Source: an uncultured Asticcacaulis sp. (GTDB lineage: Bacteria > Pseudomonadota > Alphaproteobacteria > Caulobacterales > Caulobacteraceae). Taken from it: a stretch of 8,880 nt of DNA. Position numbers and translations under genes: made by a program. Every line of letters begins with the position of its first letter. The first letter of the stretch is position 1. Below, piece by piece: positions 1 to 7,374 of this stretch. The notes below the pieces were generated by a model. That model made no database searches and was not told where the DNA came from. It worked only from the letters and a program-made list of their open reading frames with translations. The DNA lies in the NCBI GenBank assembly GCA_946480125.1, contig CAMLIY010000124.1:1-8880 (forward strand), in the 5' to 3' direction.

Positions 1-52
1 CGCATCATGTGCCCTACGGCGCAACGAAATTCCTTACTCCATCGGCTTTCAC

Positions 53-1834
53 ATGCATATTTATCGCTCCCATACCTGTGGCGCCCTGCGCGCTTCCGAC
101 GCCGGTTCTCAAACGCGTCTGTCGGGCTGGATTCACCGCAAACGCGACCACGGCGGCCTTCTGTTCATCGATCTGCGTGACCATTACGGCCTGACCCAAC
201 TGGTTTTCGATCCGTCGTCGCCGGGTTTTGCCAAGGTCGAGCGCCTGCGCGCCGAGAGCGTGATCCGTATTGACGGCAAGGTGGTGGCGCGTGAGGCCGC
301 CACGATCAACGCCAATCTGCCGACCGGCGACGTCGAAGTTTATGTTGCGGATGTTGAGGTTCTGTCGGAAGCCGCTGAACTGCCTCTGCCAGTTTTCGGT
401 GAGCCGGAATATCCGGAAGAAATCCGCCTGAAGAACCGCTTTCTCGATCTGCGCCGCGAAACCCTGCACAAAAACATTGTCCTGCGTTCGCGCGTGATCC
501 ATTCCATTCGCCAGCGCATGGTTGATCAGGGGTTCCTGGAGTACCAGACTCCGATCCTGACGGCGTCATCACCGGAAGGCGCGCGCGACTTCCTGGTGCC
601 GTCGCGTCTCCATGCCGGCAAGTTCTACGCCCTGCCGCAGGCGCCGCAGCAGTTCAAGCAATTGTTGATGGTATCCGGTTTCGACCGCTACTTCCAGATC
701 GCGCCGTGCTTCCGCGATGAGGACCTGCGCGCCGACCGCAGCCTGGAATTCTACCAGCTCGACGTGGAAATGAGCTTCGTCACGCAAGAAGACGTGTTCG
801 CTGCCATCGAACCGCTGATGCATGGCCTGTTTACCGAGTTCGGCGAAGGCAAGCGCGTCTCGGCCTATCCGTTTGTACGCATCCCTTACCGGGAATCGAT
901 CGCCAAATACGGCTCCGACAAGCCGGACCTGCGCAATCCGATCGAAATGCAGGACGTGTCCGAACAGTTCCGCGGCGGCGGCTTTGGCCTGTTCGCACGT
1001 ATCCTTGAAAATCCTGCCAATGCCGTATGGGGTATTCCGGCGCCGAAGGGCGGGTCACGCGCCTTCTGTGACCGCATGAATTCGTGGGCGCAGGGCGAAG
1101 GCCAGCCGGGCCTCGGCTATATCTTCTGGTCAGAGGATCTGGGGGCATGGGGTGGCCCGATCGCCAAGAATCTCGGTCAGGACGGCACCAATGCGTTGAT
1201 GGCGCAATTGGGTCTGGGGCAGGGCGATGCCGCCTTCTTCGTAGCGGGTGATCCGAAGGTCTTCTACAAGTTTGCCGGATCGGCGCGCACCAAGGTCGGC
1301 ACTGATCTCGGTCTGGTCGATGAAGACCAGTTCAAGTTCTGCTGGATCGTCGATTTCCCGATGTTTGAATACAACGAGGACGAAAAGAAGGTCGATTTCT
1401 CGCACAATCCGTTCTCGATGCCGCAGGGCGAGATGGAAGCCCTGCAAACCAAGGACCCGCTCGACATCCTGGCCTATCAATACGATATCGTCTGTAACGG
1501 CTACGAACTCTGCTCCGGCGCTATCCGGAACCACAAGCAGGATATCATGCTGAAGGCCTTCGAGATCGCCGGCTATGATGAAGCCTTCGTAGAATCGCAG
1601 TTCGGTGGCATGTTGAACGCCTTCAAATATGGCGCGCCGCCGCACGGTGGTCTGGCGCCAGGCATTGACCGTATCGTCATGTTGCTGGCGGGGCAGCAGG
1701 CCATCCGTGAAGTCATTGCTTTCCCGCTGAACCAGCAGGGCCAGGACGTAATGATGAGCGCGCCATCGGATGTGCTCGACAAGCAGTTGAAAGAACTGCA
1801 TATCCGCACGCAGATGCCGATCAAGGTCAGCTAG
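53..1834 (+). CDS. aspS: Aspartyl-tRNA synthetase, probably non-discriminating
   Basis: Class II cytoplasmic synthetase charging tRNA-Asp with aspartate; the full 593 residues match bacterial-type AspRS. An N-terminal OB-fold anticodon-binding domain (about 1-110) comes first. The catalytic core follows, with the motif 1 region near 145-185, motif 2 (FRDED, 220-224) and motif 3 (GLAPGIDR, 533-540). The bacterial GAD insertion domain lies at about 295-425. Residue His33, in RDHGG, matches His31 of the Pseudomonas aeruginosa enzyme, where discriminating enzymes such as that of E. coli have Leu. The position matching P. aeruginosa Gly82 is Ala, not the Lys of E. coli. Both suggest an enzyme that also makes Asp-tRNA-Asn for GatCAB; this is inference. 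The start was chosen because homologues begin MHxYRTHTCG. No clear Shine-Dalgarno sequence precedes it. The gene ends just before a strong terminator. Confidence 0.97.
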   Translation: MHIYRSHTCGALRASDAGSQTRLSGWIHRKRDHGGLLFIDLRDHYGLTQLVFDPSSPGFAKVERLRAESVIRIDGKVVAREAATINANLPTGDVEVYVADVEVLSEAAELPLPVFGEPEYPEEIRLKNRFLDLRRETLHKNIVLRSRVIHSIRQRMVDQGFLEYQTPILTASSPEGARDFLVPSRLHAGKFYALPQAPQQFKQLLMVSGFDRYFQIAPCFRDEDLRADRSLEFYQLDVEMSFVTQEDVFAAIEPLMHGLFTEFGEGKRVSAYPFVRIPYRESIAKYGSDKPDLRNPIEMQDVSEQFRGGGFGLFARILENPANAVWGIPAPKGGSRAFCDRMNSWAQGEGQPGLGYIFWSEDLGAWGGPIAKNLGQDGTNALMAQLGLGQGDAAFFVAGDPKVFYKFAGSARTKVGTDLGLVDEDQFKFCWIVDFPMFEYNEDEKKVDFSHNPFSMPQGEMEALQTKDPLDILAYQYDIVCNGYELCSGAIRNHKQDIMLKAFEIAGYDEAFVESQFGGMLNAFKYGAPPHGGLAPGIDRIVMLLAGQQAIREVIAFPLNQQGQDVMMSAPSDVLDKQLKELHIRTQMPIKVS

Positions 1835-1838
1835 CTTA

Positions 1839-1862
1839 TGGGGTCTTGCGCCTGTGGCCCCA
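1839..1862 (+). other. Small stem-loop just after aspS stop
   Basis: TGGGGTC pairs with GGCCCCA (one wobble pair) around a 10-base loop, starting 5 bases after the aspS stop codon. It has no T tract, so it is not a terminator by itself. It may protect the 3' end of the mRNA or be incidental. Confidence 0.4.
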
Positions 1863-1870
1863 AGTTGTCT

Positions 1871-1915
1871 TCCAACAAAAAAGCCTCGCCTTTAAGGCGG
1901 GGCTTTTTTGTTGGA
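1871..1915. terminator. Bidirectional rho-independent terminator between aspS and the pentapeptide gene
   Basis: A 20-bp stem (one G-U pair) with loop TTTAA. The GC-rich core GCCTCGCC / GGCGGGGC is flanked by A6 on the left and T6 on the right, and the pairing continues through CCAAC / GTTGG. The A6/T6 symmetry lets it act in both directions, which suits the two convergent genes that flank it: aspS ends 36 bases to the left, and the minus-strand gene ends at 1956 on the right. Confidence 0.93.
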
Positions 1916-1926
1916 GAAAAGAAGAT

Positions 1927-1945
1927 GTGGGGTCACGGACCCCAC
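1927..1945 (-). other. Perfect 8-bp hairpin after pentapeptide gene stop
   Basis: GTGGGGTC and GACCCCAC form a perfect inverted repeat with a 3-base loop, 10 bases beyond the stop of the minus-strand pentapeptide gene. Beyond it on the minus strand the sequence is pyrimidine-rich but not a pure T run. It could be a weak first terminator or a 3'-end stabiliser ahead of the main terminator. Confidence 0.5.
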
Positions 1946-1955
1946 GCCCCACAAG

Positions 1956-2450
1956 TTAGTGAATGACACACACCGGAATACGCAGACCACTTGGCAGTTC
2001 CGTCGCCGCGTCTCCACAGGTCTGGTCCATCTGGCGCTGGGTCAGGCCCGTGGCCGATCCCATTTCCGCACCGGAGAAATTCACGCCGCTGAGGATGGCG
2101 CCTTTGAAATTGGCGTGTTCCAGATAGGCCCCGACGAAATTGGCATTGGTCAGGTTGGCGCCGGCGAAATTGGCCCGACCGAACAGGGCGGCGGAGGCAT
2201 TGATGTCACGCAGGTCGGCGCCGGCGAAGTTAGTCCCGTTGAAAATGCCCAGACCCATATCTGATTGACGCAGGCGGGCACCGGCAAAGTTCTTGTTCTT
2301 CAGGTTGCGATTGTTGAAATCGGCCTGAAAAAGATTGCAGTGGGGGCAGCTTGCCCCGTTTTGAGCGCTTGAAACCTGAGCGGCATTTTGCGCCAGGGCA
2401 GGGGCGCTGATGAGAGAGGCAGCCAGAAGCGCCAGGACTATATGTTTCAT
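1956..2450 (-). CDS. Exported pentapeptide-repeat protein
   Basis: A 164-residue protein of unknown function. Residues 1-20 form a Sec signal peptide (Lys, hydrophobic core, APALA cleavage site before QN), so it should be periplasmic or surface-exposed. From Leu40 to Met130 every fifth residue is L, F or M, with a single Ala at 85. This gives 19 repeats of the A(D/N)LXX type in unbroken register, predicting a right-handed square beta-helix of nearly five turns. A Cys-Pro-His-Cys motif (35-38) comes just before the solenoid. The C-terminal tail contains Cys145 and Cys161, which could pair in a disulphide. The start follows a good ribosome binding site (GAAGG, 9 bases upstream). The gene lies downstream of the NrdJ-like gene on the same strand with an 81-bp gap, so it may be cotranscribed or use its own signals. 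The biochemical role is not predictable: members of this family are structural, DNA-mimicking or unknown, and the exported location argues against a gyrase-protecting role. Confidence 0.93.
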   Translation of the reverse strand: MKHIVLALLAASLISAPALAQNAAQVSSAQNGASCPHCNLFQADFNNRNLKNKNFAGARLRQSDMGLGIFNGTNFAGADLRDINASAALFGRANFAGANLTNANFVGAYLEHANFKGAILSGVNFSGAEMGSATGLTQRQMDQTCGDAATELPSGLRIPVCVIH

Positions 2451-2461
2451 AAAAGGACACC

Positions 2462-2494
2462 TTCGCTGATTTGGCGCTGATTGGGCGCAGATTG
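2462..2494 (-). repeat. Three tandem 11-bp repeats upstream of the pentapeptide gene
   Basis: On the plus strand three adjacent 11-mers read TTCGCTGATTT, GGCGCTGATTG and GGCGCAGATTG. The second and third differ at one base, and the first differs from the second at three. The array begins 11 bases upstream of the pentapeptide start codon, overlaps its ribosome binding site by a few bases, and fills much of the 81-bp gap. An 11-bp period is about one helical turn, the spacing used by OmpR/PhoB-type regulators. That link is inference; the unit does not match a Pho box. Confidence 0.7.
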
Positions 2495-2531
2495 CCGGAA
2501 GACCAGCAAGGGAAGGGCCAGTAGCGCCCCG

Positions 2532-5321
2532 CTACCGTTCCTCTATATCATTTTTGTCAAACGTCTGGTTAACCGCTTCCGATTTTTTACGATTGCCAAA
2601 TGGCACGACCACCAGATTATCAGTGGCTGTGCCGCGGGCGAAACCTTTTGAGATCAGCTGCGAAGCCGGCATGGCGTTAATGGGTACATTATCTGTCTCA
2701 GGCAAATCATCGCCATGGAAATAACCTTGCCCTAAGCCATCGGCATTCAATTCAGCCGGATCGGCATTGGAAAGATCGTCGCGGTTAAGATAGGAAATCG
2801 CCAATTCCCTGAAAATGTAGTCCAGGATAGAGGTTGCCGATTTAACACGATCATTGCCGGTAACCGGGCCGGCGGGTTCGAAGCGTGTAAACACATAGGC
2901 CTCGACAAACTCTTCCAACGGCACCCCGTATTGCAGGCCTATCGAGATGGCGATGGCAAAATTATTCATCAGTGAACGGAAGGCGGCGCCTTCCTTGTGC
3001 ATGTCAATGAAAATTTCACCGATCGATCCATCCTCATACTCGCCCGTATGAATATAGACCTTATGTCCGCCCACACCGGCTTTTTGGATATAGCCTTTGC
3101 GGCGATCCGGCAGTTTGGTGCGGGTACGCTCGCGTTCAACAATCTTTTCAATAATGCGGGGCACGGGCTTTTCAATGCCTGGTTCAGGCACCGGACGCTT
3201 CGGGGTTTCGTCAACTTCGGGAATATCTAGAGAGAAATCAGACGGCGCGTCGGCCCGAATAACTGAAACCGCGCGCAGATCCGAACTGGCGGCCCGCGAA
3301 TAGATTTTCATAACGTCGGAAACGCCCTGATTCCACGCCAGATGAAAAGGCGCCGTGGCGGGGGCATCGATCAGGCTTTCAATTGATTGGCGCACATGCA
3401 TTTGTGCCTTGCGACCCAGCGGCGCGAGCAATTGCCAGGTTTTATCTGAAATCTGGCGTAGGGCTTCAGCGTTATTGCGACCGAATATATATGCCGAGGC
3501 TTCCTCAATTTCGTTTGAGGAGAAACCCATAATTCCCAACAAGTTAAGGGCCGGATCGGAGAGATCGCTTTCACTCAGGCCCCAGATGTCCTGGATAAAG
3601 GCCTCATCAATATGGCGGACAGAAAATACCTCTGCCAATGATGATGAGGTGAGCAGGGCCGATTCCAGACGATTGAGTTCGAACTCGCTCAAGCCTTTGG
3701 ATTTCAGACTGGCGATATTGATATGCGGTGCATCGATCAGGCTGCGGCTGCCAAGCAGAACGCCGCGCACATCGCCCCAATCTTGAGAAATGGCGTTCAG
3801 GCCCCTGATAACACATGACTTAATTGTCGGTACAAGGACGCCATCATCGGTTTCCATCACGGTCAAGAGATCAACAACGCCCTTGTCTCCCATGGAAACA
3901 CCCAGGCGAAGCGACAGGTCTGGGTCGTCAAACAGAGCGGTGACCTGAACATTGCGCAAGCCGCTTGTCTTGACCAGTTTCAGGGCAGACTGAGTCAGGT
4001 CAAGGGCGGCGGATTTTAAATCAGCATGACCCTTTAGTGCGGTTATCCGGTAAAGACGCTGGCTGAGGCGATCAGTCTGCTCCGCCTTATCATTAGGGAA
4101 GGTGGCGTAGGGCGCCATCTGCGCCGCAAGCGAAGCCGACGCATGGACGGCGGCCGCTTCTAACAGAGCAAAAATATGGATGGCCATATCAATGCCCGCC
4201 GCTTCATTTAAACTCAGGCCCTGGCTCATTATGGCCTCACCCAGTCCGGCAATAGTCAGGGCCACGGGACGGGTTGCGGATCGGCGGATGCTATCATTCA
4301 GCGTATCGGAAAAGCCAATCGCGGCTTCGATATCGAGTGCCAGGGTCCACAGCCCGGCGACCTCAATAAAGGCATCAACATCGAAAACGCCATCTTCCGT
4401 GATAAGGGACTCAACATTGATTGCCGCGCGGGCACAGAAATTTTGCGCTTCCAGGAATTCAGCATCCTGAGGTGAAAAAACGACATGCAAGCTGCTGGTT
4501 TCGAGGGCTGTTTCCGCCGCCAGCGTCGCTGTGGGATCACCCGCGCTCAGGAGATCGCGCTGACCAATCAATACCCGCAGGCGCTGCCTTTCACCGCCCG
4601 GCGCAGGTGTACGCGACCAATCCAGTGGCATTACGCCGTCATTCAATTGGATTTGCCGCGCGATCAAAGCATCAGACGCCCCCAAACGCCGGGCATTGGC
4701 GGCCGCACGCGCAAGAGCCGTATTGTGTTTCAGACTGGCGCGCTGGGCGCCTTCGGCACGCTGGATGGCACTGGTAATGTCGTTCAGCGCCTGGGCCAGA
4801 CGGGTCTGTGCGGCGGCCGATAGTGATCTGGCGCGGGCTTCAACGAGAAGCTGCCTGATAGTATTTTGGCACGCATGATCGTCAAGATAAAGCGGGGCAC
4901 TGTCAGCGGGTTCCGGCAGCCAATCGCCGGCCGTAGGATGTATGCGATGTCCGGAACTCAATCCGGTAGCCGGCGCCGCCATACCCGATAAAAGTGTTGC
5001 TTCCAAAATATCTGCGAATTCTGTAGCGGTGGTGTCATCAGGAAAATATCCAAGCCTCAGTCCCCATTGCGCAAGACGGTGTGCGTAGCGCGCCAGTGCC
5101 CCGTTGAAAGCGAGGTCTTCGGTATTCACGGATATAGTGCCGGCACCTCCCGGCAGGTCACATGGTAGCGAATCAGCCCAATCCAGCCAGGCTTCCGCCT
5201 GAGCCGAGGTTAGGTCACGCGGACATAAAGTCTCGGTGAATCCGTTTGTCCGTTCTATTTCGCGCCGTTCCAGATCAGACTTACTAACGCGCGCACGCAG
5301 GGCTGGAAGCTGATACGGCAT
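2532..5321 (-). CDS. NrdJ-like ribonucleotide reductase pseudoenzyme with intact TSCPD domain
   Basis: A 929-residue cytosolic protein that follows class II (adenosylcobalamin-dependent) ribonucleotide reductase NrdJ along its length, judged against remembered family sequences. The N-terminal part (about 75-125: [11 protein letters not shown], then SGMAAP) parallels LAYWGWKGGYF and RQMGAPNSPQ. Residues 280-345 parallel the active-site region, but NPCxE reads SPQDA (283-287), losing Asn, the radical Cys and Glu. At 350-405 ([19 protein letters not shown]) it parallels RTLGLGYANxGxLLMxxG. At 455-475 the substrate loop PTGTIG is replaced by [10 protein letters not shown]. Residues 530-680 follow the rest of the barrel. 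After a Pro/Glu linker (690-735), the TSCPD domain (about 737-855) is close to standard NrdJ. The final 75 residues lack the Cys-rich redox tail; the whole protein has only five Cys (33, 54, 151, 296, 503). The start is supported by AAGGA 7 bases upstream. There are no internal stops, so it is a maintained gene and unlikely to be active as a reductase. Confidence 0.9.
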   Translation of the reverse strand: MPYQLPALRARVSKSDLERREIERTNGFTETLCPRDLTSAQAEAWLDWADSLPCDLPGGAGTISVNTEDLAFNGALARYAHRLAQWGLRLGYFPDDTTATEFADILEATLLSGMAAPATGLSSGHRIHPTAGDWLPEPADSAPLYLDDHACQNTIRQLLVEARARSLSAAAQTRLAQALNDITSAIQRAEGAQRASLKHNTALARAAANARRLGASDALIARQIQLNDGVMPLDWSRTPAPGGERQRLRVLIGQRDLLSAGDPTATLAAETALETSSLHVVFSPQDAEFLEAQNFCARAAINVESLITEDGVFDVDAFIEVAGLWTLALDIEAAIGFSDTLNDSIRRSATRPVALTIAGLGEAIMSQGLSLNEAAGIDMAIHIFALLEAAAVHASASLAAQMAPYATFPNDKAEQTDRLSQRLYRITALKGHADLKSAALDLTQSALKLVKTSGLRNVQVTALFDDPDLSLRLGVSMGDKGVVDLLTVMETDDGVLVPTIKSCVIRGLNAISQDWGDVRGVLLGSRSLIDAPHINIASLKSKGLSEFELNRLESALLTSSSLAEVFSVRHIDEAFIQDIWGLSESDLSDPALNLLGIMGFSSNEIEEASAYIFGRNNAEALRQISDKTWQLLAPLGRKAQMHVRQSIESLIDAPATAPFHLAWNQGVSDVMKIYSRAASSDLRAVSVIRADAPSDFSLDIPEVDETPKRPVPEPGIEKPVPRIIEKIVERERTRTKLPDRRKGYIQKAGVGGHKVYIHTGEYEDGSIGEIFIDMHKEGAAFRSLMNNFAIAISIGLQYGVPLEEFVEAYVFTRFEPAGPVTGNDRVKSATSILDYIFRELAISYLNRDDLSNADPAELNADGLGQGYFHGDDLPETDNVPINAMPASQLISKGFARGTATDNLVVVPFGNRKKSEAVNQTFDKNDIEER

Positions 5322-5356
5322 GCCGTTATCCTTGGTTTTGAGAGGCCTTACCCCCA

Positions 5357-5385
5357 GATGTAGCGTTAAATTAATAAAGCATCAA
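5357..5385 (-). promoter_or_regulatory. Housekeeping-type promoter for the NrdJ-like gene
   Basis: On the minus strand TTGATGC (complement of 5379-5385), 14 bases, then GCTACATC (complement of 5357-5364). The Caulobacter housekeeping consensus is TTGaCgS, 10-14 bases, GCTANAWC: the -10 box is a full match and the -35 box differs at one base. Transcription would start near 5350, about 30 bases before the start codon at 5321. Confidence 0.65.
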
Positions 5386-5439
5386 TAAATCTGGTGTGGT
5401 GAGTGGCATTAATCCACAATATGTTGATAAATCACGCTT

Positions 5440-5459
5440 CGAATATGCTGGACGAATAT
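5440..5459. repeat. Direct repeat CGAATAT, 13-bp period
   Basis: CGAATAT occurs at 5440-5446 and 5453-5459 in the AT-rich divergent region between the NrdJ-like gene and the NDUFA12-like gene. It is short, so chance is possible. It could be a regulator site for either gene. Confidence 0.35.
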
Positions 5460-5549
5460 TTTTCGTGCCCGCTTTACCTTGGTCTGGAGCCTCACTATAG
5501 ATACAGGCAGGTTTCGGGGCCGTGATGGGTTCCACGCAAGGATAAAACG

Positions 5550-5963
5550 ATGCAATGGTTGCTTAATTTTCTCGCTCCCTCCTTCACCTGGTGGAACGGC
5601 GCCACCCTGGGCACCCTGTTCACGATTGGCAAGCGCGGTCGGCAGGTTGGTACGGATGAGTTCGGTAATCGTTATTACGAAGACCGTACCGCGAAAAATT
5701 CCTATGATACGGGCCGCAAGCGTCGTTGGGTTCTTTATAAAGGCTATGCGGATGCATCAAAAATTCCACCGGACTGGCATGGCTGGATGCACTATACCTA
5801 TGACGTACCGCCGTCGGAAGAACCGCTGCGTCGCAAGGCCTGGGAAAAACCGCACCTGCCGAACATGAGCGGTACGCCCTATGCCCAATTTCCGCCGGGT
5901 TCCATGAACGCCGAGGCCGAGCGCTCAAAAACAACAGGTGATTACGAAGCCTGGAAGCCGTAA
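5550..5963 (+). CDS. NDUFA12-family NADH:ubiquinone oxidoreductase accessory subunit
   Basis: A 137-residue protein of the NDUFA12 / 17.2 kDa (B17.2) family, an accessory or assembly subunit of respiratory complex I at the inner membrane; mitochondria inherited the family from alphaproteobacteria. Diagnostic stretches are VGTDEFGNRYYE (33-44), RRWVLYKG followed by ASKIPPDWHGWMHY (58-82), KPHLPNMSGTPYAQFPPG (100-117) and the terminal DYEAWKP. The length is typical of bacterial members. There is no signal peptide; the short hydrophobic stretch near 3-25 is not a convincing membrane span. The start has a good ribosome binding site (AAGGA, 7 bases upstream). The gene stands apart from any nuo operon in this window. 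The DUF2155 gene follows after 11 bases, so the two are very probably cotranscribed. Confidence 0.96.
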   Translation: MQWLLNFLAPSFTWWNGATLGTLFTIGKRGRQVGTDEFGNRYYEDRTAKNSYDTGRKRRWVLYKGYADASKIPPDWHGWMHYTYDVPPSEEPLRRKAWEKPHLPNMSGTPYAQFPPGSMNAEAERSKTTGDYEAWKP

Positions 5964-5974
5964 AGGATGATGGT

Positions 5975-6712
5975 ATGAAACGCATTTCTGTTTCCGGCTG
6001 GGCTTTGGTGGCGGCTGTAGCGGCATGCGTTGTCATTCCGGCCTCCGCTCAGGTGCCGCCACCCGATCGGGGCGGCGATGGCGGGCAGGCGCCGCACTAC
6101 GTCGATAGTGCTGATTACGATCCGCAAGCCTATTATGTTGACGGTGTGCAGTATAAGCCCTACGTGCCGGAAAAGAAAAAAGCCAAACCTGCCTCTGAAA
6201 ACATCAAACCGGCTGCGACTCCGCTAACGCAGGGTGACGCACCAATCGCTGAACTGCATCCTTATGTGCCGACAAATCCAACAAGTGTGGCTCAGGCAGA
6301 TGCGCCTCAAAAGGCGGCCGCTTCTTCATCATCGGCAAGCGCTGTCAGTTATGCCCCGAAGAAGCGCCCGCGTTACGCGGTAGCAATTATTGAGGCGCTG
6401 GATAAGGTAACCGCGGAGAGTGTACGTTTCGAGGCGCCGATTGGTAAGCCAATCCGCTACAAAGGGCTGATCTACACAGTGAAGGCCTGCGAGACCGCGG
6501 CAGACGATGAAGCTATGAATGACGTCATGGCTTATATTCGGGTGCGCAGTAATCCGGTCGCTGCCACAAATACGTCCGCGGCCATCAAGTCCAAAGAAGT
6601 TTTTCGCGGATGGACCTTCTCATCAACGCCCAGCCTGAATCCCATTGAACATCCGGTCTATGATGCCTGGGTAATCGGTTGCCGGCAGCCTCTGCCTGGC
6701 GCCACGGCCTGA
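5975..6712 (+). CDS. Secreted DUF2155 domain protein
   Basis: A 245-residue protein of unknown function. Residues 1-26 are a signal peptide (MKR, hydrophobic core, PASAQ), so it is exported to the periplasm. A low-complexity linker (about 27-130) follows, rich in Pro, Lys, Ala and Ser, with Tyr-Pro motifs such as YKPYVP and HPYVP and a run of four Ser. The DUF2155 domain occupies about 137-238, recognised by LDKVTAESVRFEAPIGKP, the Cys172 segment and RGWTFSSTPSLNPIEHPVYD, ending at Cys236. Cys172 and Cys236 are placed to form a disulphide. The ribosome binding site (AAGGA, 7 bases from the ATG) overlaps the stop of the NDUFA12-like gene. I recall the pairing with an NDUFA12-like gene and aat as common in alphaproteobacteria. 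A link to envelope or respiratory assembly is only inference. The gene converges on aat with a 20-bp gap and no visible terminator. Confidence 0.92.
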   Translation: MKRISVSGWALVAAVAACVVIPASAQVPPPDRGGDGGQAPHYVDSADYDPQAYYVDGVQYKPYVPEKKKAKPASENIKPAATPLTQGDAPIAELHPYVPTNPTSVAQADAPQKAAASSSSASAVSYAPKKRPRYAVAIIEALDKVTAESVRFEAPIGKPIRYKGLIYTVKACETAADDEAMNDVMAYIRVRSNPVAATNTSAAIKSKEVFRGWTFSSTPSLNPIEHPVYDAWVIGCRQPLPGATA

Positions 6713-6732
6713 TAGGTTTATATCAAATCGAA

Positions 6733-7374
6733 TTAAATTAGCAGCGCCATGACTGTTTGACCGGTTGCGGTGCGGGGCAGATCATAAAAGTCTGTTTTCA
6801 GATCGATGGCCAGGGCCAGCTTTTCCATATATTCCACTTTGGGCACTTCTATAACGCCAAACTGACGCAAATGATCGGTTTGAAATTGGCAATCGAGAAG
6901 CATAAAGCCGCCGGCTTTAAGCCGGGCCACAAGGTGGACGAGGGCGATCTTGGATACGTCGCGGGCCCTTGAAACCATGCTTTCTCCAAAAAATGCGCCT
7001 CCAATAGAGACACCATAAAGCCCGCCGAGTAACTGTTCACCCTGCCATACCTCAACGCTGTGAGCCATTCCACGGGCGAATAATGCCTGATACAGCGCCT
7101 GAATGGAGTGACTGATCCAGGTCGACGTACGGTTCAACGCCTCTTCTGCGCACAGTTCGATCATCTGGGTGAAGGCTGTATCTATCCGTATGGTGTAGGT
7201 ATCCTGGCGGATTGTTCGCGCCAGTCTCGATGACACATGAAAGCGATGCAAGGGCAGTATGCCGCGCATGGGTGGATCTACCAGAAACAGATAATCGTCA
7301 TCGCGGGAGTCAGACATCGGGAAAATGCCGCTGCGGTAGCAATTAATCAGGTCATCCAAAGTAAAATCAGTCAC
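6733..7374 (-). CDS. aat: Leucyl/phenylalanyl-tRNA-protein transferase
   Basis: Transfers Leu or Phe from aminoacyl-tRNA to proteins with N-terminal Arg or Lys, marking them for ClpS/ClpAP degradation (N-end rule), in the cytoplasm. The 213 residues are close to the usual length of alphaproteobacterial members. Family motifs are YRSGIFPM (13-20), VDPPMRGILPL (32-42), GGLYGVSIGGAFFGESMVS (117-135), SKIALVHLVARL (141-152) and DCQFQTDHLRQFG (161-173). Glu131, Asp161 and Gln163 match the E. coli residues Glu156, Asp186 and Gln188. The start codon is GTG: an in-frame TAG lies three codons upstream and the next ATG would cut into the FPM motif. A possible SD (GGA) lies 9 bases upstream, inside a predicted hairpin loop. 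It follows the small secreted gene on the same strand with a 68-bp gap. Confidence 0.96.
   Translation of the reverse strand: MTDFTLDDLINCYRSGIFPMSDSRDDDYLFLVDPPMRGILPLHRFHVSSRLARTIRQDTYTIRIDTAFTQMIELCAEEALNRTSTWISHSIQALYQALFARGMAHSVEVWQGEQLLGGLYGVSIGGAFFGESMVSRARDVSKIALVHLVARLKAGGFMLLDCQFQTDHLRQFGVIEVPKVEYMEKLALAIDLKTDFYDLPRTATGQTVMALLI

Larger units (their letters stand above)
5322..5549. other. Divergent AT-rich intergenic region
   Basis: 228 bp between the NrdJ-like gene (leftward) and the NDUFA12-like gene (rightward). It is visibly more AT-rich than the coding flanks. It holds the leftward promoter at 5357-5385 and a CGAATAT direct repeat. I found no rightward promoter that I trust; CACTATAGAT near 5493-5502 is the best -10-like sequence, but the -35-like TTGGTCT is too close. 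Confidence 0.6.

Noticed and set aside
14..502. Open frame of 162 codons antisense to the aspS start
   Set aside because: Same cause: complement of the conserved AspRS N-terminus, no ribosome binding site or family likeness.
1130..1801. Open frame of 223 codons antisense to aspS
   Set aside because: It lies fully inside a clear aspS, has no recognisable motif and follows from the high-GC codon pattern of the other strand.
1908..2264. Plus-strand frame rich in Gly-Glu-Ile/Val-Gly repeats
   Set aside because: Its repetitiveness mirrors the pentapeptide codons on the minus strand; it also starts inside the terminator.
2532..5321. Reading the 929-residue gene as an active ribonucleotide reductase
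   Set aside because: The catalytic Asn, Cys and Glu, the PTGT loop and the redox Cys tail are all missing.
5403..5417. GTGG, 7 bases, CCAC inverted repeat
   Set aside because: Four-base arms are expected by chance in a region of this size.
5479..5502. TTGGTCT and CACTATAGAT as a promoter for the NDUFA12-like gene
   Set aside because: The spacing is too short for either the E. coli or Caulobacter consensus, and the -10 box matches poorly.
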